Shown here: piece by piece, positions 57,760 to 64,000 of the stretch
Position numbering within the stretch: the stretch's first letter is position 1
How the letters are laid out: the number at the start of each line of letters is the position of its first letter
NCBI GenBank assembly: GCA_035539175.1
Contig: DATLIY010000008.1
Location: 1-64,000, forward strand
Length of the DNA: 64,000 bases
Origin: Acidisarcina sp.
GTDB taxonomy: Bacteria > Acidobacteriota > Terriglobia > Terriglobales > Acidobacteriaceae
Direction: 5' to 3'
Position numbers and translations under genes: made by a program
The notes under the pieces: model-generated
What the model was told of the DNA's origin: nothing
Seen by the model: the letters and a program-made list of their open reading frames with translations, nothing else
Databases searched by the model: none

Positions 57760-58827
57760 ATGGGCGTCTCGTCTGGAGTATGGGAACAGGCATGGAAGAT
57801 GGTAGAGGCGCGCAGCGCGGCAGCGATGTTTGTCTACGCCGTGCGGACGACGGGAATCTACTGCCGGCCTTCATGCCCCAGCCGCCGCCCGCTCAAGACA
57901 TCGGTGCGCTTCTTTGCTACCAGCGAGTTGGCGGAGCGCGCCGGCTACCGCGCCTGCAAACGGTGCCGTCCTTCCGAGAATCATCCTCAGCACCAACTGC
58001 TGACTGCCGCCTGCGAATACCTGGAAGAGCACATGGAGGAGACGGTGAAGCTCGAAGCGTTGGGGAAGCTCCTAAGCTTAAGCCCATTTCATGCGCAGCG
58101 GCTCTTTCGGCAGGCACTGGGGATTACGCCGAAGCAGTACCAGCAGGCTCGCCGGATGGAGCGCTTTCGCGAACAACTGCTGCTCAAAGACAGCGTGACC
58201 GAAGCTGTGTACGAGGCGGGATTCAGTTCCAGCAGCCGCGTCTATGAGCAGGCCACGGCGCAGATGGGCATGACCCCGACTACGTATCGAGAGGGAGCCA
58301 AGGGAATGGCGATTCGCTTCTGCATTCACGATTGCACGCTGGGCAAGATCCTGGTCGCCGTGACTCCCGTGGGAATCTGTTCGATCGCCCTTGGCGGGCT
58401 GGAGAGTGAACTGGAAGAGGCTCTGCGCGAGCGCTTTCCCCGGGCCGAGTTAGCTCGCGACGATGCCGGGCTGGGGAACACGGTGATCCAGGTGCTGTCG
58501 CAGATGAGCGAGCATCCGCTGACGCTGTCACTGCCGCTGGATATCCGCGCGACGGCTTTCCAGACTCGCGTGTGGCAGGCGCTGCAGCGGATTCCGCGAG
58601 GCGAGACGCGCAGCTATGCGGAGGTTGCACGCGAGATCGGACAGCCAACCGCAGTGCGTGCGGTGGCGCGGGCCTGCGCTTCCAATCCGGTCGCGCTGGC
58701 CATTCCCTGCCACCGCGTCGTGGGGAGCGACGGCAAATTGACGGGATATCGCTGGGGGGTGGAGCGCAAGCGGAAACTGCTCGAAGCCGAGCGCTCTGCC
58801 GCTGTATTGGCGCACTCGCGAATTTAG
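57760..58827 (+). CDS. ada: Bifunctional Ada: methylphosphotriester sensor and O6-methylguanine methyltransferase
   Basis: This adaptive-response protein repairs methylated DNA and, once methylated on its N-terminal Cys, activates repair genes. The N-domain has the zinc/acceptor cysteines in TTGIYCRPSCPSRRP and ACKRCRP. An AraC-type HTH follows (LEALGKLLSLSPFHAQRLFRQALGITPKQYQQARRM). The C-domain has the methyl-acceptor Cys in ALAIPCHRVVGSDG. All parts are present in 355 residues. GGAGG lies six bases before the ATG at 57760; the same TGGAGGTGC string also occurs 22 bases earlier. It lies between metK and the SAH-sensor gene, possibly because excess SAM is itself a source of DNA methylation damage; that link is conjecture. 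Confidence 0.93.
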   Translation: MGVSSGVWEQAWKMVEARSAAAMFVYAVRTTGIYCRPSCPSRRPLKTSVRFFATSELAERAGYRACKRCRPSENHPQHQLLTAACEYLEEHMEETVKLEALGKLLSLSPFHAQRLFRQALGITPKQYQQARRMERFREQLLLKDSVTEAVYEAGFSSSSRVYEQATAQMGMTPTTYREGAKGMAIRFCIHDCTLGKILVAVTPVGICSIALGGLESELEEALRERFPRAELARDDAGLGNTVIQVLSQMSEHPLTLSLPLDIRATAFQTRVWQALQRIPRGETRSYAEVAREIGQPTAVRAVARACASNPVALAIPCHRVVGSDGKLTGYRWGVERKRKLLEAERSAAVLAHSRI

Positions 58828-58846
58828 CCCCCTGCTGGCACCAGCA

Positions 58847-59800
58847 TCAGGACGCGGGCTTGTCTCCAACAGCAAGAATGGTTTGGAAGTGCGGCGCTTC
58901 AGCCTCCTTATGAACAATGGAGGTAAGCACACTCTGGAAGCCGGCCTTGTGCAGCAATGCCTCCAGTTCCACCTCGCTGAAGCCCAGCCAGAGATCGGCG
59001 TATAGTTCGCGGGCTTCCTCAAAGCGATGCTTGCCCAGGTCCAGCACGACGATACGGCCCTGTGGCTTGAGGATGCGGAAAGCCTCGGCAATTGCGCGCT
59101 CGGGGTGAATGGCGTGATGCAGCGACTGGCTGAAGAGCGCGAGATCCATGGAGGCATCCGCGATGGGCACATCCTCAAGATCCCCCTGGCGATATTCGAG
59201 AGTCTTCGCTCCCTGGCGGCGGCCGAGCTGGGTGCCAAACTCCACCATCTTCTGCGAGTTGTCGACGGCGATCACCTGCGTGGCACGCTGCGCCAGAAGC
59301 AGCGAAAAGGTTCCCTCCCCCGCTCCAAGATCGGCGATTCGCATCGGCGGCATCAGGAGCAACAGCGCTTCGGCAAATCCTTTCCACGAGCGGCCGGGGA
59401 TGTATTCGCGGCCAAAGCGGCCAGCCATCTCATCAAAGAAGGCACGGGTCTTATCCTGCCGCTTGCGCAACACGAGTTTGAGCGCAGCGCTGTCCTGGCG
59501 AGACTCGGGAACTTCGCGGGCAGCCTGCTTGAGGAGCGGAATCAACTGGCTCACGACATCGGCTTTGTCGGCAGCGCCATTCTCCTGCTTCAGGCGGTAG
59601 AGAATGTTCTTCCCGGTGCGACGGTCTTCCACAAGACCTGCCTGCTTGAGCTGGGAGAGATGCGTGGAAAGAGTGCTCTGGCCCATGCCGAGGATCTCCT
59701 GCAACTCCGCGACAGAGAGCTCTTCGCGTTCGACCAGGAGCAGGACGCGGAGGCGGTTCGCGTCGGAGAGAATTCGCAGGGACTTGAGAATTGACTTCAT
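58847..59800 (-). CDS. sahR: ArsR-family regulator fused to a SAM-dependent methyltransferase fold (SahR-like)
   Basis: A 317-residue protein. Residues 1-85 form an ArsR winged helix ([63 protein letters not shown]). Residues 145-260 are a class I methyltransferase fold with motif [17 protein letters not shown], acidic D in [10 protein letters not shown], and [35 protein letters not shown]. SahR, known from Proteobacteria, has this layout: its methylase-like domain binds SAH and releases DNA, switching on SAM-cycle genes. Here the gene is divergent from ahcY and shares a perfect palindrome, so it probably controls ahcY and itself. An ATG at 59798-59800 is preferred to the adjoining GTG; there is no SD site. 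Confidence 0.82.
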   Translation of the reverse strand: MKSILKSLRILSDANRLRVLLLVEREELSVAELQEILGMGQSTLSTHLSQLKQAGLVEDRRTGKNILYRLKQENGAADKADVVSQLIPLLKQAAREVPESRQDSAALKLVLRKRQDKTRAFFDEMAGRFGREYIPGRSWKGFAEALLLLMPPMRIADLGAGEGTFSLLLAQRATQVIAVDNSQKMVEFGTQLGRRQGAKTLEYRQGDLEDVPIADASMDLALFSQSLHHAIHPERAIAEAFRILKPQGRIVVLDLGKHRFEEARELYADLWLGFSEVELEALLHKAGFQSVLTSIVHKEAEAPHFQTILAVGDKPAS

Positions 59801-59826
59801 CACGGGGTAGAACTAATCTATCAAAA

Positions 59827-59844
59827 TATCGCGATATCGCGATA
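59827..59844. promoter_or_regulatory. 18-bp palindromic operator between sahR-like gene and ahcY
   Basis: TATCGCGATATCGCGATA is a perfect palindrome and also a direct repeat of ATCGCGAT. It lies 13 bases before the ahcY start and abuts its AGGAGG ribosome site, and it is 27 bases from the divergent regulator start. Binding would cover the ahcY leader and probably both promoters. Confidence 0.7.
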
Positions 59845-59856
59845 GGAGGGTTTTAC

Positions 59857-61287
59857 ATGGCAACCGCAACCGCGGATCGCACGAACACCGAATTCAAGGT
59901 GGCCGACCTGGCGCTGGCCGATTGGGGCCGCAAGGAAATAACGATTGCCGAGCAGGAAATGCCCGGACTGATGTCGATTCGGCGGAAGTATGCCGCGGCC
60001 AAGCCCCTGGCTGGCGTGCGCGTGACCGGATCGCTGCACATGACGATCCAGACAGCGGTGCTGATTGAGACGCTGGTGGAGCTGGGCGCGACCGTGCGCT
60101 GGGCGAGCTGCAACATCTTCTCGACACAAGACCATGCGGCGGCGGCGATCGCGGCGGCTGGCGTGCCGGTATTTGCGTGGAAGGGTGAATCGCTCGAAGA
60201 GTACTGGTGGTGCACCTATCAGGCGCTGAGCCACAGCAGCGGCAAGGGACCGGAACTGGTCGTGGACGATGGCGGCGACGTAACGCTGCTGATCCACAAG
60301 GGCTATGAACTGGAAGACGGCGATGGCTGGGTAAACACGGCATCTTCCAACCATGAAGAGCAGGTAATCAAGGACCTGCTGAAGAAAGTGCATGCGGAGG
60401 ATCCGCAGCACTGGCACAAAGTCGTGAAGGAGTGGCGCGGCGTTTCGGAAGAGACGACGACAGGCGTTCACCGGCTTTACAAGATGAAGGAGCAGGGCAA
60501 GCTGCTGGTTCCGGCAATCAATGTAAATGACTCGGTGACGAAGTCGAAATTCGACAACCTGTATGGTTGCCGCGAATCCCTGGTAGACGGCATCAAGCGA
60601 GCGACGGATGTGATGGTGGCGGGCAAGGTTGCGGTGATCTGCGGCTATGGCGATGTGGGGAAGGGTTCGTCACAATCGCTGCGTGGTCTGGGTGCGCGCG
60701 TCGTGGTCACGGAGATTGATCCCATCAACGCGCTGCAGGCAGCGATGGAGGGCTACGAAGTTGCCAGGGTGGAGGACACTCTGGGACGAGCCGATATCTA
60801 CGTAACCTGCACCGGGAACGTGGATATCCTGACGCTGGAACACATGAAGGCGATGAAGGATCAGGCGATCGTCTGCAACATTGGCCACTTTGATAATGAA
60901 ATTCAGATTGACCGGCTGAACAACGAGGCAGGTGTCGTCAAGACGACCATCAAGCCACAGGTGGATCAATACACCTTCCCTGACGGACACAGTATTTTTG
61001 TGCTGGCGGAAGGCCGGCTGGTGAACCTGGGCTGCGCGACCGGGCACCCCAGCTTTGTGATGAGCAACAGCTTTTCCAACCAGACGCTGGCTGCGCTGGA
61101 TCTGTGGAAGAACAAAGATACTTACAAGGTGGATGTGTATACGCTTCCGAAGAAACTGGATGAGGAAGTCGCTCGTCTGCATCTGGAGAAGATCGGCGTT
61201 AAGCTGACGACACTGTCCGAGAAGCAGGCCGAATACCTCGGCGTTCCAGTAGAGGGGCCTTTCAAGGCAGAGACTTACCGCTACTAG
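59857..61287 (+). CDS. ahcY: S-adenosylhomocysteine hydrolase
   Basis: AhcY splits SAH to adenosine and homocysteine, relieving product inhibition of methyltransferases. The 476-residue protein has [39 protein letters not shown], the [13 protein letters not shown]-type substrate loop ([16 protein letters not shown]), the NAD motif [18 protein letters not shown], and the C-terminal [17 protein letters not shown]. The ATG at 59857 has AGGAGG seven bases upstream; the longer frame to 59791 runs through the operator. It is probably controlled by the divergent SahR-like gene. A terminator follows. Confidence 0.96.
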   Translation: MATATADRTNTEFKVADLALADWGRKEITIAEQEMPGLMSIRRKYAAAKPLAGVRVTGSLHMTIQTAVLIETLVELGATVRWASCNIFSTQDHAAAAIAAAGVPVFAWKGESLEEYWWCTYQALSHSSGKGPELVVDDGGDVTLLIHKGYELEDGDGWVNTASSNHEEQVIKDLLKKVHAEDPQHWHKVVKEWRGVSEETTTGVHRLYKMKEQGKLLVPAINVNDSVTKSKFDNLYGCRESLVDGIKRATDVMVAGKVAVICGYGDVGKGSSQSLRGLGARVVVTEIDPINALQAAMEGYEVARVEDTLGRADIYVTCTGNVDILTLEHMKAMKDQAIVCNIGHFDNEIQIDRLNNEAGVVKTTIKPQVDQYTFPDGHSIFVLAEGRLVNLGCATGHPSFVMSNSFSNQTLAALDLWKNKDTYKVDVYTLPKKLDEEVARLHLEKIGVKLTTLSEKQAEYLGVPVEGPFKAETYRY

Positions 61288-61318
61288 GACCGCAAACCGG
61301 ATTACAAATAGAATAACG

Positions 61319-61355
61319 AAGAGCCCGGCAGGAAGTAGCCGGGCTCTTGTGTTTT
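61319..61355 (+). terminator. Rho-independent terminator of ahcY
   Basis: An 11-bp perfect stem (AAGAGCCCGGC and complement) with an eight-base loop is followed by TGTGTTTT. It lies 31 bases after the ahcY stop. Confidence 0.88.
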
Positions 61356-61432
61356 GCGGATGACGGCATGGTTTACTTTTCGTGCCAGCAACGCATCCAT
61401 TTCTTCAGAAGAGTGTCGAATAGGAGTATGAG

Positions 61433-62821
61433 GTGCAGTTTCGGGGAATGAGGAATCTGGGCAATAGCTTGAGGCGGTTTCGGACGGAACTGATGGTTGC
61501 ATTTTGCGCTGTGGGGCTCGCAGCCACAACCCTGCATGCGGTAGCGCAGCAGGATCAGTCACCTACCCCACCCAGCTCGTTACCCGTGCTTGGAGCGCCG
61601 ATTGCCAAAACGGGTTCCGAGCCGGAATCGGTGAATTATGGGGTCAAATCCGACTCGCCTCAGCCGGTGCAGAGCGTGGGGAAGCATGCCACCCCGGTTG
61701 AGATAATTCCGCTGACGCCGCGGACAACGACTGTCGGGCGGAAATCGAGCTACTCCTTCAAAGTAAACAGCAGCGATTGGGTGGACACGGGCGTGACGCT
61801 GAACGCAGGCGACCATGTGGAGTGGAGTTCGAGCGGTACGCTGAAGATCAGCGACGGGCGCGAGGTAACGCCTGAGGGCGTCACACGCGGCTGGAAGGAT
61901 ATGATCCGGCAGTTTCCAGTAAACAGCGCCAACATTGGAGCCGTGGTCGCCCGCATAGGCGATACTGCGGCGGTTCCTTTTTTAGTGGGAGAAAAGAAAG
62001 ACGCGAACCTGGCACAGGGAGGACGTCTTTACCTGGCAGCGAACCTGAGCTCGGACCTGACAGCGGACGGAGATTTTGAGGTCAAGATCAAGCTGCAGCC
62101 GGGAGCGAAGGTGGAGAGCTCGACAGCCAAGGCCTCGGCCACGAAGGCGAAGAATGCCGGCACAACTTTGTTGCCCGCACCCGCCGGATCTCCCCGCACG
62201 CCCGCAGCGGCGGCGGAGATGAAGAGCGAGCTGTCTCCTGCTCTTTTCGCCGATATACCCCGGCGAGTGGGAGATCAGCAGGGCAACCCCGGAGATATGG
62301 TGAACTTCTCGCTGATTGGCACAGAGGATCAGGTGCTGAACGCCTTCAAGACCGCAGGTTGGACGCAGGTGGACAGGTCCACCGGACAAGCAGTTGTCCA
62401 CGGCCTGCTGGCGACGCTGGAGCACCAGGCTTATGTAGAAATGCCAATGAGCACGCTCTATCTCTTCGGACGCCCACAGGATCTTTCGTTTGCGCGTGCC
62501 GCTCCGATTGAGGTTGCCGCAGTTCGCCATCATCTTCGCGTGTGGAAGACGGACAAGACGGTGGATGGAAAGCCCATGTGGGTAGGCTCTGCTACGCACG
62601 ACAACGGATTTGAAAAGGATCAGCGTACCGGCGGGGTAACACACCACATCGACGCCAACATCGACGAGGAGCGCGACTTTATCGAGAAGAGCTTTGCCGC
62701 GGCGGGCGTGATTGAGGGTGCAGCCTATGTGCTGCCGGATAACCCGCTGCGCACCGCAAAGACGGCTACCGGAGGCAGCTTCAACTCGGATGGGCGGGTT
62801 GTCGTCATGGAGCTGAAGTAG
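61433..62821 (+). CDS. Exported protein with LecA-like and LssY_C-like domains
   Basis: A 462-residue protein with an N-terminal signal segment (MVAFCAVGLAATTLHAVAQ). Residues 100-215 (SSDWVDTGVTLNAGDHVEWSSSGTLKISDG and VPFLVGEKKDANLAQGGRLYLAANLSSDLTADGDFEVKIKL) resemble PA-IL/LecA-type lectin folds. A low-complexity Ala/Ser/Thr-rich linker (about 220-260) follows. Residues 285-440 (DMVNFSLIGTEDQVLNAFKTAGWTQVD, PIEVAAVRHHLRVWKT, HHIDANIDEERDFIEKSFAAAG) fit LssY_C. LssY_C often sits on PAP2 phosphatases; here no phosphatase domain is present. The GTG start has AGGAG six bases upstream; an ATG at 61448 is an alternative. Function unknown. Confidence 0.7.
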   Translation: MQFRGMRNLGNSLRRFRTELMVAFCAVGLAATTLHAVAQQDQSPTPPSSLPVLGAPIAKTGSEPESVNYGVKSDSPQPVQSVGKHATPVEIIPLTPRTTTVGRKSSYSFKVNSSDWVDTGVTLNAGDHVEWSSSGTLKISDGREVTPEGVTRGWKDMIRQFPVNSANIGAVVARIGDTAAVPFLVGEKKDANLAQGGRLYLAANLSSDLTADGDFEVKIKLQPGAKVESSTAKASATKAKNAGTTLLPAPAGSPRTPAAAAEMKSELSPALFADIPRRVGDQQGNPGDMVNFSLIGTEDQVLNAFKTAGWTQVDRSTGQAVVHGLLATLEHQAYVEMPMSTLYLFGRPQDLSFARAAPIEVAAVRHHLRVWKTDKTVDGKPMWVGSATHDNGFEKDQRTGGVTHHIDANIDEERDFIEKSFAAAGVIEGAAYVLPDNPLRTAKTATGGSFNSDGRVVVMELK

Positions 62822-62889
62822 CGAGTCAACAAGGTTAGCAGCAGCGAGCAAGAGCAAGCCTGAGTGGGCCTGGAGCTGCCCGAGGACAG

Positions 62890-63876
62890 ATGTCTACCGC
62901 GCGTCTATTGTCGCTGACGGCCTTGCTGCTGGGACTGATAGCGGCCTGGCCCGGCACAACGCCGATCCTTAGCTCTGCCTTGGGCTCTGACTTGGGTTCG
63001 GACTCGGGCTCTGACGCGACTGCAAGCCTGCTCTCCGCTACGGATATTCAAGTCCAGCATGTTTTTCTCGTCGTGCTGGAGAATCATTCCTATTCAAGTG
63101 TGATTGGTAATCCCAGCATGCCATATCTGAACTCGCTGGCGAAGACTTATGCCCATGCGAAGTCCTATTACGCCAATACACACCCATCCATCGGCAACTA
63201 TTTTGAACTGACCACCGGCCAGATCATCAGCAACAATGACAGTTACACTCAAACGGTGACCGCCGACAACATCGTCCGGCACCTGATCTTCGCCCGGAAG
63301 ACCTGGCGAGAGTACTCGGAAGGACTTCCCTACACCGGCTACATCGGCGGCAACAGCGGGGAGTATACACAGCACCACAATCCTCTCTCGTATTTTTCCG
63401 ATGTGCGCTACAGTACGGCCCAGCGGCAGAATCTGGTTCCGTTTACGCGGTTCTCGACCGACCTCTCCAACCACACATTTCCGCAATACTCCTTCATCGT
63501 TCCAGACGATGACCACAATGGTCACGATTGTCCCGACACGATCCCAAGTTGCACCGATAATGAGAAGCTGGCCGCCGCGGATAACTGGCTCCAGGCGAAT
63601 CTTGAGCCCCTGATCCTTAGTTCCAGCTTCAACGCGACCCATGGAGGCTTGCTCGTGATTGTTTTTGACGAGTCCTTCTCATCGGACACGGCCTATGGCG
63701 GTGGTCATGTGGCGTGGGTGGCCGTGGGCCCCGACGTCAGGAAGGGTTATACCTCCACCACGCTATACCAGCACCAGAGCACCCTGAGGTTCCTGTCGGA
63801 GGCTATTGGGCTCACCACCTTTCCGGGCAGCGCGGCAACAGCACCAGACATGGAGGAGTTCATCGCCGGGGATTAG
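62890..63876 (+). CDS. Secreted phosphoesterase family protein (acid phosphatase/phospholipase C-like)
   Basis: A 328-residue enzyme of the phosphoesterase superfamily. A signal peptide (LLSLTALLLGLIAAWPGTTP) is followed by a short Ser/Gly/Asp run (LGSDLGSDSGSDATAS) coded by imperfect DNA repeats at about 62972-63020. Family motifs are VFLVVLENHSYSSVIG, NTHPSIGNYFELTTGQ (metal and nucleophile region), FIVPDDDHNGHDC and VIVFDESFSSDTAYGGGHVAWVAVGP. These enzymes hydrolyse phosphate monoesters or phospholipids outside the cytoplasm. It begins 68 bases after the LssY_C-like gene, and the two may be cotranscribed. Confidence 0.82.
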   Translation: MSTARLLSLTALLLGLIAAWPGTTPILSSALGSDLGSDSGSDATASLLSATDIQVQHVFLVVLENHSYSSVIGNPSMPYLNSLAKTYAHAKSYYANTHPSIGNYFELTTGQIISNNDSYTQTVTADNIVRHLIFARKTWREYSEGLPYTGYIGGNSGEYTQHHNPLSYFSDVRYSTAQRQNLVPFTRFSTDLSNHTFPQYSFIVPDDDHNGHDCPDTIPSCTDNEKLAAADNWLQANLEPLILSSSFNATHGGLLVIVFDESFSSDTAYGGGHVAWVAVGPDVRKGYTSTTLYQHQSTLRFLSEAIGLTTFPGSAATAPDMEEFIAGD

Positions 63877-63916
63877 GAGCAACTTTCACCGCAGGCCTCA
63901 AACGCAGCCCTTTGCA

Positions 63917-63932
63917 AGTGATGGCGATCACA
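63917..63932. promoter_or_regulatory. CRP-like site at the right end of the window
   Basis: AGTGATGGCGATCACA fits TGTGA-N6-TCACA at nine of ten fixed positions. It lies inside a larger inverted repeat, TGCAAGTG (63913-63920) with CACTTGCA (63934-63941). It follows the phosphoesterase gene, so it may serve a gene beyond the window. Confidence 0.4.
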
Positions 63933-64000
63933 CCACTTGCACGTCGTTACGCCGCGCAATGTCCTGTAATTTCCATCTATTACAAAACTAAAACGGTCGC

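Noticed and set aside
62972-63020. Short imperfect DNA repeats
   Set aside because: They simply encode the Ser/Gly/Asp linker of the secreted phosphoesterase; not a CRISPR or mobile element. No CRISPR array was seen elsewhere either.

Overview
The window looks like a chromosomal segment of a soil acidobacterium of the Terriglobia type (Granulicella/Terriglobus/Edaphobacter-like). This rests on the Oar-like TonB receptor with an N-terminal carboxypeptidase-regulatory domain, the many secreted glycosidases, a B12-dependent ribonucleotide reductase, and several small proteins of acidobacterial character. The placement is inference from gene content; no rRNA or tRNA gene was found.

Layout. 1-9.8 kb: the tail of an unknown gene, then minus-strand genes for formate-tetrahydrofolate ligase, an S46 peptidase, an aldo/keto reductase, a His/Glu-rich miniprotein, a TPR protein, an AsmA-like protein and lactaldehyde dehydrogenase AldA. 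10-15 kb: a LarA-family nickel-pincer enzyme divergent from aldA across a palindrome, two divergent tandem-Usp proteins sharing a CRP-like site, an MgtC/DUF4010 membrane protein and an Hsp15-like RNA-binding protein. 15.2-20.6 kb: a GAF-GAF-PAS-PP2C-kinase partner-switching protein with its STAS partner, and glycogen debranching enzyme GlgX.

20.8-35.9 kb is the most unusual region. A GntR regulator faces an apparent eight-gene minus-strand operon: TonB-dependent receptor (frameshifted here), two glycine-decarboxylase P-protein-like subunits, a GH63-like glycosidase, a Rossmann dehydrogenase-like protein, a HemL-like class III PLP enzyme, an SDR and a secreted GH2 enzyme. No GcvT or GcvH is present, and both P subunits differ from the family where substrate is normally held. 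It reads as an uptake-and-breakdown locus for an unknown glycosylated amino compound.

36-44.4 kb: a RutE-like reductase, a Tat-exported sulfatase, a possible integrase scar, a GT4/six-hairpin fusion overlapping a GH130 phosphorylase, a zinc-ribbon miniprotein, and an SDR/lipocalin pair. 44.5-55.2 kb: NrdJ with an NrdR-box-like site, a MerR regulator with a MerR-type promoter, a K+-independent H+-pyrophosphatase, a GT39 membrane glycosyltransferase, a FtsX-type ABC permease and a RodZ-like HTH membrane protein downstream of repeated GGTTAC sites.

55.3-64 kb: a methyl-cycle neighbourhood with metK, ada, an ArsR-methyltransferase fusion resembling the SAH sensor SahR, and ahcY. SahR and ahcY are divergent across an 18-bp perfect palindrome. 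Two exported proteins (LecA-like/LssY_C and a phosphoesterase) close the window. All calls come from reading the sequence and remembered family features; no database search was run.
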